Shown: piece after piece, positions 39,846-48,990 of the stretch
Layout: every line of letters begins with the position of its first letter
Numbering within the stretch: the stretch's first letter is position 1
Assembly (NCBI RefSeq): GCF_007997295.1
Contig: NZ_VORY01000001.1
Span: forward strand, 62,001 to 126,000
Source: Gillisia hiemivivida
Lineage (GTDB): Bacteria; Bacteroidota; Bacteroidia; Flavobacteriales; Flavobacteriaceae
DNA: 64,000 bases
Direction of reading: 5' to 3'
The notes under the pieces: generated by a model
Database searches by the model: none
The model's input: the letters and a program-made list of their open reading frames with translations, nothing else
Told to the model about the DNA's origin: nothing
Translations under genes and position numbers: made by a program

Positions 39846-40523
39846 ATGCGCTATTTTTATCTGTTTTTCTTCATTATAATTTGTTCCATTTTTAATCCAC
39901 TAGCTGCTCAAAGACGTAATTCTCCTGGAGATAGTTATAATAGGTTAGGGGCACAGGCCGGACTTACTTATGGAAGAATAGATAGCGATCATTTTAATAC
40001 CAATAAGACTACGGGGTTTATGGGAGGTTTGACCACACGGGCTAATGTTTATAATAATTTCTTAGTTGTGTATGGAGTAAACTTTTATTCCATGAAAACC
40101 GGGATCATGGGTCATCCTCTAAGTAGTAATGAATTCGAAAACATCGAATTTCAGACAACAGGAGTGCAATTAAACTTATTTGCTGGCCATAAGATCATAA
40201 AAGAGTATTTAAGCATAGAGGCGGGGCCAGTTCTTCAAATAAACAGCAAATGGGAAGTAGACAACCAATTTAAAGAGTATTTAATAGAAGATTATTCTTT
40301 TACGGCGCAAGACCTGGAAGAGGTTTCAAGAGTAAATTTAAATCTTGCAGCGAGCTTATCGGCTGGGATTGCAGATGTAAAATTGTGGTTTCAATATCAA
40401 TATGGAGTAAGTAATTTTCTAAAGAATTTAAACGAAGGAGATCTTCAAAATAAAGACTCCCGCGCAGCAAATCTAGAAGGTCATCTAGGCATGGCAACCG
40501 CAGGAGTTGTTTATTATTTCTAA
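39846..40523 (+). CDS. Outer-membrane beta-barrel protein (PorT-like family)
   Basis: A 225-residue exported protein with a signal peptide (residues 1-21, ending FNPLAAQ). The mature part alternates hydrophobic and polar residues in about eight strands with turn Gly/Asn (LGAQAGLTYGRID, GFMGGLTTRANVYNNFLVVY) and ends with VYYF, a terminal aromatic typical of barrels inserted by BamA. It resembles the small PorT/OMP_b-brl_2 group. Role unknown. It converges on gltX, 6 bp between stops. Confidence 0.78.
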   Translation: MRYFYLFFFIIICSIFNPLAAQRRNSPGDSYNRLGAQAGLTYGRIDSDHFNTNKTTGFMGGLTTRANVYNNFLVVYGVNFYSMKTGIMGHPLSSNEFENIEFQTTGVQLNLFAGHKIIKEYLSIEAGPVLQINSKWEVDNQFKEYLIEDYSFTAQDLEEVSRVNLNLAASLSAGIADVKLWFQYQYGVSNFLKNLNEGDLQNKDSRAANLEGHLGMATAGVVYYF

Positions 40524-40529
40524 AAAGGT

Positions 40530-42044
40530 TTATTGCTTAGCTAAAAGAGATTTTAATCTTTTAACTGTTTCTTCTTTTCCTATAAAAGCAGAAATATCAA
40601 ATACATCTGGTCCTTGTAAAGATCCAACTAAAGCAATTCTAAAAGGCTGCATGACTTTTCCAAAGCCTATTTCATTAGATGTGATCCATCCTTTAATATT
40701 ATCTTGGACATTTTCTTTAGTATAATCTGAAGTTTCAGATACCAATTGGATTAGTTTCTCTATAATTTCAGCAGTATCCTCTTTCCATGCTTTTTTCAAA
40801 GCTTTTTCATCATAAGAAGTAGGAGTTACAAAGAAATAGCTTCCTAATTCCCAGAAATCGGTCACAAAGATTGCTCGTTCTTTTAAAAGTGCAATTACTG
40901 AGGTTGTATATTCTAATGTTGCTGTAACACCTTTATTTTCTAAGATCTTCAAAAAATCCTTTGCGAGTATTTCGTTATCGGTTTTCTGAAGGTAATGTGC
41001 CTGAAACCATTTGGTTTTTTCAGGATCAAATTTAGCACCAGATTTATGCACTCTGGAGATCTCAAAAGCCGAAATCAATTCTTCCAATTCAAAGAATTCT
41101 TGCTCTGTCCCTGGATTCCAACCTAAAAAGCTCAACATATTAACCACGGCTCTAGGATCGTAATTCTCTTCTCTATACCCAGAAGAGATCTCCCCAGATT
41201 TTGGATCTTTCCATTCTAAAGGAAATACGGGAAAGCCCATTTTATCTCCATCACGTTTGCTTAATTTTCCTTTTCCCTGTGGTTTCAAGATCAAAGGCAA
41301 ATGCGCGAATTTTGGTGCATCCCAATTAAATGCACGATATAATAAATAATGTAATGCTAAAGAAGGCAACCATTCTTCCCCACGAATAACGTGAGTGATC
41401 TGCATTAAATGATCGTCTACAATATTAGCAAGATGATAAGTTGGTAGCCCATCGCTCTTAAAAAGCACCTTATCGTCTAGGATGCTGGAATCTACCTGCA
41501 TATTTCCACGAATCTCGTCGGTTAAATGCAATGTTTCAGATTCCGGTGACTTGAACCGAATCACGTAATTTTCCTTAGAATCCAGTCTTTTCTGAACTTC
41601 TTCAGAAGAAAGCGCAAGAGAATTCTGTAGTTTCAATCTATTATGCCAGTTGTAGATAAAGGTTTTTCCCTTTTCTTCATGGTCTTTTCTATGTTCATCT
41701 AAAGCTTCTGAAGTATCAAATGCGTAATATGCATCTCCAGAAGAGATCAGTTTTTCAGCATATTCATAATACAAATTTGCTCGTTCACTTTGTCTATAAG
41801 GTCCAAATCCACCATCTTTCCCGGGGCCTTCGTCAAAAGGAATTCCACACCAATTTAAGGCTTCAACTATATATTGCTCTGCGCCTTCTACAAATCTATT
41901 CTGATCTGTATCTTCAATACGCAAAAGGAAATCTCCTCCATGTTTCTTAGCAAATAAATAATTATATAAGGCTGTTCTTACTCCTCCAATGTGTAAAGGT
42001 CCTGTAGGACTTGGTGCAAAACGAACTCGTACTTTAGCAGACAT
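40530..42044 (-). CDS. gltX: Glutamate--tRNA ligase
   Basis: A 504-residue class I synthetase. The ATP-binding motif is in RFAPSPTGPLHIGGVRTALY at the N-terminus and the KMSKS loop is KLSKRDG near residue 258. The zinc-finger insertion Cys residues of E. coli GluRS are mostly missing, as in many bacteria. The helical anticodon-binding domain occupies the last 170 residues (GWITSNEIGFGKVMQPFRIALVG). The ATG is 19 bp downstream of a -7 element. Glu-tRNA also supplies tetrapyrrole synthesis. Confidence 0.96.
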   Translation of the reverse strand: MSAKVRVRFAPSPTGPLHIGGVRTALYNYLFAKKHGGDFLLRIEDTDQNRFVEGAEQYIVEALNWCGIPFDEGPGKDGGFGPYRQSERANLYYEYAEKLISSGDAYYAFDTSEALDEHRKDHEEKGKTFIYNWHNRLKLQNSLALSSEEVQKRLDSKENYVIRFKSPESETLHLTDEIRGNMQVDSSILDDKVLFKSDGLPTYHLANIVDDHLMQITHVIRGEEWLPSLALHYLLYRAFNWDAPKFAHLPLILKPQGKGKLSKRDGDKMGFPVFPLEWKDPKSGEISSGYREENYDPRAVVNMLSFLGWNPGTEQEFFELEELISAFEISRVHKSGAKFDPEKTKWFQAHYLQKTDNEILAKDFLKILENKGVTATLEYTTSVIALLKERAIFVTDFWELGSYFFVTPTSYDEKALKKAWKEDTAEIIEKLIQLVSETSDYTKENVQDNIKGWITSNEIGFGKVMQPFRIALVGSLQGPDVFDISAFIGKEETVKRLKSLLAKQ

Positions 42045-42063
42045 AAAATTGTAATTTTAACGG

Positions 42064-42071
42064 CAAAGATA
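42064..42071 (-). promoter_or_regulatory. -7 element of gltX
   Basis: Minus-strand TATCTTTG fits TAnnTTTG, 19 bp upstream of the gltX ATG. Confidence 0.5.
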
Positions 42072-42209
42072 ACGGATTCTTAATGGAAAACCCACGAATT
42101 TAAGCCTGTCCTATTAATTGCCCGGATAAATTTAAAATGCTGAAAACACCGCTAGATAAAGTAAAATGAAATTTGTAGTTTTAAGAGAAGGAAAAGTAGG
42201 GGGGTAATC

Positions 42210-45200
42210 ATGGAGGAATTTAGTGTTATAAAACAAAAGCTGACAGCATTTATTAGGCGGTATTACCTGAATAAATTATTGAAAGGTAGTATTTTGTTCT
42301 TTTCTGTTTGGTTGTTATATAGCATTCTTATTTTGCTAATAGAATATTTTTTATGGCTTTCTCCGCCTTATAGAAGTTTGTTATTTTGGGGCTTCATTCT
42401 ATTTTCAAGCCTGCTCTTTTTTAGATTTATACTCTGGCCTCTGGCAAAACTCTTTAAGTTATCCAAAGGTTTAGATCTCACAGCTGCTTCTATTCTTATA
42501 GGAAAACATTTTCCTGAGGTTAATGATAAACTTCTAAACGTACTTCAGCTTGAAAATTCCTCTGAACAATCCGATTTGTTGCTCGCAAGTATTTCCCAAA
42601 AGTCAAAAGAACTGAGTCCTGTTCCTTTTAAAACTGCGGTCAATTTTAATACAAGTCTTAAATATTTGAAATATGCGGCCTTTCCGGTTTTAATAATCTT
42701 AGCCATTATTTTCACCGGGAATTCTTCTATTTTTTCTGAAAGTTATACTCGGGTAGTGCATTATAATACCGCTTATGAGGCACCGGCACCATTTTCTTTT
42801 ATAATTAATTCAAGTGAGTTGGTGGTTGAAGAAGGCAAGGATTTTAATCTAGAAGTCCAGACCATTGGGAATCTCATTCCTGAAACTGTTGCCATTCACT
42901 TTAATGAGGAAGAATATTATTTGAAGAATTCTTCGCTGAATTCTTTTCAATACTCCTTTGAAGGATTAAAAGAAGATGTGGAATTCTATTTTAGGGCCAA
43001 TAATGTTACATCTAGAACTTATAAAATCCGCGTTATCCAAGTCCCAAAATTACTGGATTTTGAGATGAAGCTCAATTTCCCTGCTTATTTAAGAAAGGAA
43101 AATGAAATAGTAAAAGGAACAGGGAACGGAACGGTGCCAGAAGGGACAAAAATTTCATGGGTTTTAAAAACCCGGGCTACAGACGACGTCTCGTTTAAAA
43201 CTAAAGACAGCATTCTGGGTTTTGAGAAAAATGCTTCGGAATTCAAATATTCAGATAAGATATTTTCTCCGCTGCAATATTCTATCAACACGTCTAATAA
43301 CAATGTAAAGGATTATGAATCTTTAAAATATGCTATTGAGGTTATAAAGGATCAATATCCGCAAATAGATGTTCAGCATAAACAAGATACAGTTGCTACA
43401 GATGTTAATTATTTCTTCGGGAAAGTGAATGATGATCACGCTATCACAAAGGTGAACATGGTTTTCTACCCTGAAAAAGATAATACTAAAAGTCAAAAAG
43501 TTGCAATTCCCATTGCTAATCAGAATATTGGAGAATTTTTATATACGTTTCCGGGAAATTTAGAATTAGAACAGGGAACTAACTATGCTATCTATTTCGA
43601 AGTATTTGATAATGATGGAGTTAGGGGTTCTAAATCTACTAAGACTGAAGTTTTTAGCCTCAGAATAAAATCTGAAAAGGAATTAAGTGCTGAAAAGTTA
43701 AAGCAGCAAGGAGAATCTATTCAGGGAATTTCAGAAAGTCTTGAAGAAATGCAGGAATCTAAAAAAGACTTGGAAGAATTGTCGAGACTTAAAATAGAAA
43801 AAAATCAGCTAAATTATAATGATAAAAAGAAGCTAGAGGAATTTTTACAACGGCAGAAAGAGCAAACAGCTATGATGAAAAATTATTCTGAAAAGCTTAA
43901 AAACACCTTTGAAGATAAAACTGGTTCCAAAGAAAACAAAAAGTTTGAAGAAGAACTTAAAGACAGGTTAGATAGAAACGAAGAACGCTTGCAGGAAAAC
44001 GAAGCCTTGTTAAAAGAATTACAGGAGTATGCCGATAAGATAAGTGAGGAGGACTTGTTAGATAAATTGGAAAAACTATCTAAACAGAATACCGCTGAAC
44101 AAAAAAATCTTGAGCAGTTACTGGAACTTACCAAACGTTATTATGTTCAGGAAAAGACTCAGAAGCTAGCAAGAGATATTGAAAGAGCAGGAGAAAAGCA
44201 AGAGAATTTAGCAAAGCAAGATTCTTTGAATTCTTTGGAAGAACAAGAAAAGTTATCTGAAGATTTTCAAGAATTTAAGGAGGAAATGGATTCTTTGGAG
44301 AAAGAAAATAATGCACTTAAAAAGCCTTTTGATTTAGATAGAGAGACAGAAGAAGAACAGGAAATTCAAGAAGAGCAAAAGAAAGCGGAGGATCAATTAG
44401 AGCAGAACAATAAAAAAGATGCAAAATCTCCTCAGAAAAAAGCAGGAGAGAAGATGAAAGAAATGAGTAAGAAAATGAAGTCTGCTCAAGCTGGTGCTCA
44501 AGGAGAGCAATTAACTGCTGATATTGAAACCATGCGACAAATTTTAGATAATCTCATTGTGTTTTCTTTTGAACAGGAAGCATTGATGCTCAATTTTAAA
44601 GGTATTAGAATTAATAATCCAGCCTATCCTAAACAATTGAAAAAGCAACAAGTTCTTAAAGAACACTTTGAACATATAGATGATAGTTTGTTTGTGCTTG
44701 CCATGAATAATCCTATGATCACAGAAAAGATCACTACCAAATTAACTGATATAGAATTTGATATTAACAAGGCATTGGAGCGGCTTGCACAAAATGAACT
44801 ACCGCAAGGAACCGCTAGCCAGCAATACATAATGACCAATACAAATGAATTGGCCAATATGCTTAGTGAGGTTTTGGGCAATATGCAAGAAATGGCAAAT
44901 TTAAGTCTCTCTCCAAATGGAAGTGGCCAAGGAATGCAGTTGCCTGACATTATTAAAGCTCAGGAAGGACTCAACAAGGAAATGGAAGAAGGTCTTAAAG
45001 AAGGCGAAGGAAAACCAAAACAGAACGGTAAAGATAAACCTGGAGAAGATGGTGATGATGGGAAGGATGGAGATAAAGAAGGGCAAGGAGAGGGTGAAGA
45101 CAGACTAGGGGAGGAAGGAAGTGCTAAGCTGTATGAGATCTTTAAAGAACAACAACAATTACGTCAGCAACTGGAAGATAAATTAAGGGAGGCAGGCTTA

Positions 45201-45527
45201 GATAAAAAGAATGCTGATGTGTTGAGTGAAATGGAGCGTATAGAAAGACAGCTTTTAGAGAAGGGTTTTAATAAAGAAACTCTAAGTAGGATGAATCAAA
45301 TTCAGCATAGATTGCTTCAGTTAGAAGAGGCTGTAAGGGAGCAGGAAGAAGAGGAGCAAAGAACTTCAAAAACAAACCAGGAAAACTTCAAAAACACTAC
45401 TCAGGATCAAAATCTTAGAGCCAAAGAATATTTTAATTCTACTGAAATTTTAAATAGACAAAGCTTACCTTTGCGGCAAATTTATAAGACTAAAGTAAAG
45501 AGGTATTTTGAATCTGTCGAAAATTAA
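42210..45527 (+). CDS. DUF4175-family membrane protein with long coiled coil
   Basis: An 1105-residue protein. Membrane helices lie near residues 20-45, 55-78 and 148-166. About residues 180-490 form beta-rich periplasmic-type domains. About 490-755 is a nearly continuous charged coiled coil (EEMQESKKDLEELSRLKIEK and similar). A Gly/Asp/Lys-rich linker near 930-970 is followed by another charged helix. This matches DUF4175, widespread in Bacteroidota and of unknown function. Its last 20 bases overlap ybeY, so coupled translation is likely. The coding sequence is unusually Glu/Lys/Gln rich. Confidence 0.83.
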   Translation: MEEFSVIKQKLTAFIRRYYLNKLLKGSILFFSVWLLYSILILLIEYFLWLSPPYRSLLFWGFILFSSLLFFRFILWPLAKLFKLSKGLDLTAASILIGKHFPEVNDKLLNVLQLENSSEQSDLLLASISQKSKELSPVPFKTAVNFNTSLKYLKYAAFPVLIILAIIFTGNSSIFSESYTRVVHYNTAYEAPAPFSFIINSSELVVEEGKDFNLEVQTIGNLIPETVAIHFNEEEYYLKNSSLNSFQYSFEGLKEDVEFYFRANNVTSRTYKIRVIQVPKLLDFEMKLNFPAYLRKENEIVKGTGNGTVPEGTKISWVLKTRATDDVSFKTKDSILGFEKNASEFKYSDKIFSPLQYSINTSNNNVKDYESLKYAIEVIKDQYPQIDVQHKQDTVATDVNYFFGKVNDDHAITKVNMVFYPEKDNTKSQKVAIPIANQNIGEFLYTFPGNLELEQGTNYAIYFEVFDNDGVRGSKSTKTEVFSLRIKSEKELSAEKLKQQGESIQGISESLEEMQESKKDLEELSRLKIEKNQLNYNDKKKLEEFLQRQKEQTAMMKNYSEKLKNTFEDKTGSKENKKFEEELKDRLDRNEERLQENEALLKELQEYADKISEEDLLDKLEKLSKQNTAEQKNLEQLLELTKRYYVQEKTQKLARDIERAGEKQENLAKQDSLNSLEEQEKLSEDFQEFKEEMDSLEKENNALKKPFDLDRETEEEQEIQEEQKKAEDQLEQNNKKDAKSPQKKAGEKMKEMSKKMKSAQAGAQGEQLTADIETMRQILDNLIVFSFEQEALMLNFKGIRINNPAYPKQLKKQQVLKEHFEHIDDSLFVLAMNNPMITEKITTKLTDIEFDINKALERLAQNELPQGTASQQYIMTNTNELANMLSEVLGNMQEMANLSLSPNGSGQGMQLPDIIKAQEGLNKEMEEGLKEGEGKPKQNGKDKPGEDGDDGKDGDKEGQGEGEDRLGEEGSAKLYEIFKEQQQLRQQLEDKLREAGLDKKNADVLSEMERIERQLLEKGFNKETLSRMNQIQHRLLQLEEAVREQEEEEQRTSKTNQENFKNTTQDQNLRAKEYFNSTEILNRQSLPLRQIYKTKVKRYFESVEN

Positions 45528-45942
45528 TTTTTATTCTGAAAACGAATTTAAACTTGAGGATGAAGCAAGATATGCTTCATGGATTGAGAATGTAATAACT
45601 TCTGAAGGAAGGACTCTGGAAGAAATTAGTTATATTTTTTGTGATGATGAATATCTCCTGAAAATCAACATTGAATATCTAGATCACGATACTTATACAG
45701 ACATTATAACTTTCGACTATTCTGCAGGTAAAATTTTGCAGGGTGAAATATATATAAGTACAGATCGCGTTCGTGAAAATTCGGAAACATTTAATGTAAA
45801 GTTTGAGGATGAATTGCGACGAGTATTAAGTCACGGGGTTTTACACCTTAGTGGCTACAAAGATAAAACAGAAGAGGAAGCTACTCTTATGAGAAGCAAA
45901 GAAGAGGAAAAAATGAAATTGTTCCACGTGGAACAATCTTAA
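45508..45942 (+). CDS. ybeY: Endoribonuclease YbeY (16S rRNA maturation)
   Basis: A 144-residue metalloprotein of the UPF0054 family, acting in 16S rRNA 3' processing and ribosome quality control. The active site is HGVLHLSGYKD: His109 and His113 are zinc ligands, while the third-ligand position (His in E. coli, HGxLHLxGYxH) is Asp119. Other hallmarks are IFCDDEYLLKINIEYLDHDTYTDIITF (Asp-rich strand). The start is TTG at 45508 inside the DUF4175 gene. The last residues LFHVEQS are encoded by a parS-like palindrome, so the tail is shaped by a DNA site. Confidence 0.92.
   Translation: MNLSKINFYSENEFKLEDEARYASWIENVITSEGRTLEEISYIFCDDEYLLKINIEYLDHDTYTDIITFDYSAGKILQGEIYISTDRVRENSETFNVKFEDELRRVLSHGVLHLSGYKDKTEEEATLMRSKEEEKMKLFHVEQS
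45918..45937. promoter_or_regulatory. parS-like ParB site inside the 3' end of ybeY
   Basis: A perfect 20-bp palindrome, core TGTTCCACGTGGAACA at 45920-45935. It differs from the general parS consensus TGTTNCACGTGAAACA at one position. ParB binds such sites as a dimer and spreads, organising the origin region for segregation. Confidence 0.8.
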
Positions 45943-45954
45943 AAAAAGAGATTT

Positions 45955-47826
45955 ATGTTTAGTGAAATATATGATGTAATTGTTGTTGGAGCAGGTCACG
46001 CTGGAAGTGAGGCCGCTGCTTCTGCTGCTAATATGGGATCTAAAACCTTATTGGTAACTATGAATTTACAGAATATAGCTCAAATGAGTTGTAATCCCGC
46101 AATGGGAGGAATTGCAAAAGGGCAGATAGTTCGTGAGATAGATGCTTTAGGCGGATATAGCGGATTGGTTAGTGATACTAGTGCAATTCAGTTTAAAATG
46201 CTAAATAAATCCAAGGGACCTGCAATGTGGAGTCCAAGAGTGCAAAGTGATAGAATGATGTTTGCAGATCACTGGAGATTGCGATTAGAAGGAACACCAA
46301 ATCTTGATTTTTATCAAGAAATGGTTGCTGGGTTAATCGTAGAAGGTGGTGCGGTAGTTGGAGTCAAAACTGCGCTTGGATTAAAGATAAAAGGAAAATC
46401 TGTTATTCTTACCAACGGCACATTTTTGAATGGATTGATCCATATTGGAGATAAGAATTTTGGCGGAGGTAGATCTGGAGAAAGAGCTTCAACAGGAATA
46501 ACAGAAGAACTTATCCAGTTGGGATTTGAATCTGGTAGAATGAAAACAGGAACTCCTCCAAGAGTAGATGGGAGATCTTTGGATTATTCTAAAATGGCTG
46601 AGCAACCCGGTGATGTGAAGCCGTCTAAATTCTCTTATTTAGATGATACAAAACCTCTAACAAAACAAAGGTCTTGTTATATGACTTACACTTCTCCGGA
46701 AGTGCACGAGTTGCTTAAAGAAGGTTTTGATAGGTCTCCAATGTTTAATGGAAGAATACAAAGTGTTGGGCCACGTTATTGCCCTTCTATAGAAGATAAG
46801 ATAAATAGATTCGCAGATAAAGACAGGCATCAGTTATTTGTAGAGCCTGAAGGCTGGAAAACTTGTGAGGTATATGTAAATGGTTTTTCTACTTCTTTGC
46901 CAGAAGATGTTCAATTTAAAGCATTGCGTTCTGTTGTTGGTTTTGAAAAAGTGAAATTCTTTAGACCAGGTTATGCAATAGAATATGACTATTTTCCACC
47001 TACGCAATTAAAGCATACCTTAGAAACAAAGCTTGTAGAGGGATTATATTTCGCTGGCCAAATTAACGGTACAACGGGATATGAAGAAGCAGCCTCTCAA
47101 GGTTTAATGGCGGGTATAAATGCTGCCTTAAAAGTTCAAGAAAAAGAGCCGTTTATTTTAAAAAGAGACGAAGCTTATATCGGAGTTTTGGTAGATGATC
47201 TTATTACAAAAGGAACAGAAGAACCTTATAGGATGTTTACTTCTAGAGCAGAATATAGAACCTTACTAAGACAAGATAATGCCGATTTTAGACTTACTCA
47301 AAAATCGTTTGATCTAGGTTTAGCTTCAGAAAAGCGTCTTCGCAAGATGGATGAGAAGAAAGAAAAATCTTTGAGTTTTGTAGATTATTTACATGATACT
47401 AGTGTTACTCCAGAGTTCTCTAACCCAGTTTTAGAAGCTAAGGATTCGGCTCCAATGAAACAAAGCGATAAGATATTTAAGATCTTTTCAAGACCAAATA
47501 TCACGATGGAGGATGTAATGGAATTCCCTGGGGTAAATCAATTTATTTCTGAGAACGAATTGAATGAGGAGATGCTAGAGCAAACTGAAATTCAGGTAAA
47601 ATATGCTGGATATATAAATAAGGAAAAGAACAATGCAGACAAATTGCATAGGCTAGAAGATATTAAAATTCCGCAAAATTATGATTATTCCAATATTAAA
47701 TCCATGTCTTTTGAAGCTCGGGAGAAATTAAATAAAATTCAACCTGTAACAATTTCCCAAGCCTCAAGAATTAGTGGAGTTAGCCCAAGTGATATTTCTG
47801 TGCTTCTTGTCTATATGGGAAGATAA
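45955..47826 (+). CDS. mnmG: tRNA uridine-5-carboxymethylaminomethyl modification enzyme MnmG (GidA)
   Basis: A 623-residue FAD protein that, with MnmE, builds the cmnm5 group at wobble U34 of several tRNAs. The dinucleotide-binding motif is VVGAGHAGSEAAASAANMG at residues 7-25, followed by NPAMGGIAKGQIVREIDALGG, the conserved GTPPR segment and YCPSIEDKI, and the C-terminal helical domain that contacts MnmE and tRNA (YAGYINKEKNNADKL). Length is normal. It is 12 bp after ybeY and is flanked on both sides by parS-like palindromes; in many bacteria mnmG is near the origin. Confidence 0.97.
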   Translation: MFSEIYDVIVVGAGHAGSEAAASAANMGSKTLLVTMNLQNIAQMSCNPAMGGIAKGQIVREIDALGGYSGLVSDTSAIQFKMLNKSKGPAMWSPRVQSDRMMFADHWRLRLEGTPNLDFYQEMVAGLIVEGGAVVGVKTALGLKIKGKSVILTNGTFLNGLIHIGDKNFGGGRSGERASTGITEELIQLGFESGRMKTGTPPRVDGRSLDYSKMAEQPGDVKPSKFSYLDDTKPLTKQRSCYMTYTSPEVHELLKEGFDRSPMFNGRIQSVGPRYCPSIEDKINRFADKDRHQLFVEPEGWKTCEVYVNGFSTSLPEDVQFKALRSVVGFEKVKFFRPGYAIEYDYFPPTQLKHTLETKLVEGLYFAGQINGTTGYEEAASQGLMAGINAALKVQEKEPFILKRDEAYIGVLVDDLITKGTEEPYRMFTSRAEYRTLLRQDNADFRLTQKSFDLGLASEKRLRKMDEKKEKSLSFVDYLHDTSVTPEFSNPVLEAKDSAPMKQSDKIFKIFSRPNITMEDVMEFPGVNQFISENELNEEMLEQTEIQVKYAGYINKEKNNADKLHRLEDIKIPQNYDYSNIKSMSFEAREKLNKIQPVTISQASRISGVSPSDISVLLVYMGR

Positions 47827-47846
47827 ATTGTTTCACGTGGAACAAT
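47827..47846. promoter_or_regulatory. Second parS-like ParB site, just after mnmG
   Basis: A 20-bp near-palindrome with core TGTTTCACGTGGAACA at 47829-47844, starting at the base after the mnmG stop codon. It differs from the parS consensus at one position and from the first site at one base. Spacing between the sites is 1909 bp. Confidence 0.82.
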
Positions 47847-47900
47847 CTGATTTTTCCTCTATATTTAGCATTTAAAATGTCTTAAACAATTTCCATAATT

Positions 47901-48764
47901 GTGAATAGTTCCAATCAAAAAAACTTAAACACTATTTATATCACTTGTAAGGATCATACAGTTTCTGGAGAAGAATTTAAATTGATATTAGATCCAGAAA
48001 TGCATCTTCTAGTCACTACTCCAAAACCAGATTTAGACCAATTACCTTCCTATTATAAAAGTGAAAATTATATTTCCCATACTGATTCTCAAGATTCCAT
48101 TACCGATAAAATTTATCAAAGCGTTAAAAAACGAATGCTTGTTAAAAAGTTAAGTTGGATAGATTCTCATTTTCCAGAGCAGGGAAAACTATTGGATATT
48201 GGAGCAGGGACAGGTGAGTTTTTATTGAGTGCAAAAAATAATGGTTGGAAAGTTAAAGGGATTGAGCCAAATGAAAATGCGAGAACGCTAGCAAAACAAA
48301 AAGGGATTAAATTAGTTCAAGATTCCTCTAAATTTAAAGCTGAAAAATTTGATGTAATTACTATGTGGCATGTTTTTGAGCATGTCTACGATTTAAAGAA
48401 TCAAATTATAGAATTAGAACAGCTTCTAAAAAAAGATGGGTTATTGATTATTGCCGTTCCAAACTTCAAAAGCTATGATGCTTTATATTATAAAGAGCAT
48501 TGGGCAGCTTTTGATGTGCCAAGACATTTATGGCATTTTTCCCGTAAGAGTTTCAAAAAACTTTTTAGTGGCACCTCTTTTTCTCAGTTCGATGAAAAAC
48601 CTTTATTGTTTGATTCATTTTATGTGAGTCTTCTTTCAGAAAAATACAAGACTAAAAAGAGTAACTTCTTGAAAGCTTTTTTTATAGGACTAAAATCTAA
48701 TCTAAAAGCAAAAAAGTCTTTAGAGTATTCTTCGATTGCCTATTTCTTCAGAAAATCGATCTAA
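47901..48764 (+). CDS. Class I SAM-dependent methyltransferase
   Basis: A 287-residue protein with a short N-terminal beta segment (LILDPEMHLLVTTPKPDLD), then a Rossmann methyltransferase domain of the Methyltransf_23 type: motif I GKLLDIGAGTGEFLLSA at about residue 94, acidic loop GIEPNENAR, motif IV FDVITMWHVFEHVYDL, and LLIIAVPNF. A C-terminal helical part follows. Acceptor unknown; similar proteins often act on polysaccharides or lipids. The start is GTG at 47901. It is probably cotranscribed with mnmG. Confidence 0.85.
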   Translation: MNSSNQKNLNTIYITCKDHTVSGEEFKLILDPEMHLLVTTPKPDLDQLPSYYKSENYISHTDSQDSITDKIYQSVKKRMLVKKLSWIDSHFPEQGKLLDIGAGTGEFLLSAKNNGWKVKGIEPNENARTLAKQKGIKLVQDSSKFKAEKFDVITMWHVFEHVYDLKNQIIELEQLLKKDGLLIIAVPNFKSYDALYYKEHWAAFDVPRHLWHFSRKSFKKLFSGTSFSQFDEKPLLFDSFYVSLLSEKYKTKKSNFLKAFFIGLKSNLKAKKSLEYSSIAYFFRKSI

Positions 48765-48962
48765 AACTTAATTTGGAGCTATTTCAGAGTGAAACTAACA
48801 CGCAGCTAGATAATTGTGGTCGCTAACAGGAAAAACTCCTTAAAGCTCTCTATATCCCCTTGATTTTGATTGAAATAATTTATTTTTTTAAATTTTACTA
48901 TAAGATTTACCTATTATAGTTAATAGAGATTATTTTTTTCTTTTTTTCCATTGATACTTTAT

Positions 48963-48970
48963 TACTTTTG
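48963..48970 (+). promoter_or_regulatory. -7 element of the Skp-like gene
   Basis: TACTTTTG fits TAnnTTTG, 20 bp before ATG 48991. The 226 bp between genes otherwise show nothing clear. Confidence 0.5.
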
Positions 48971-48990
48971 CGCCAAACAAAATTTATATT

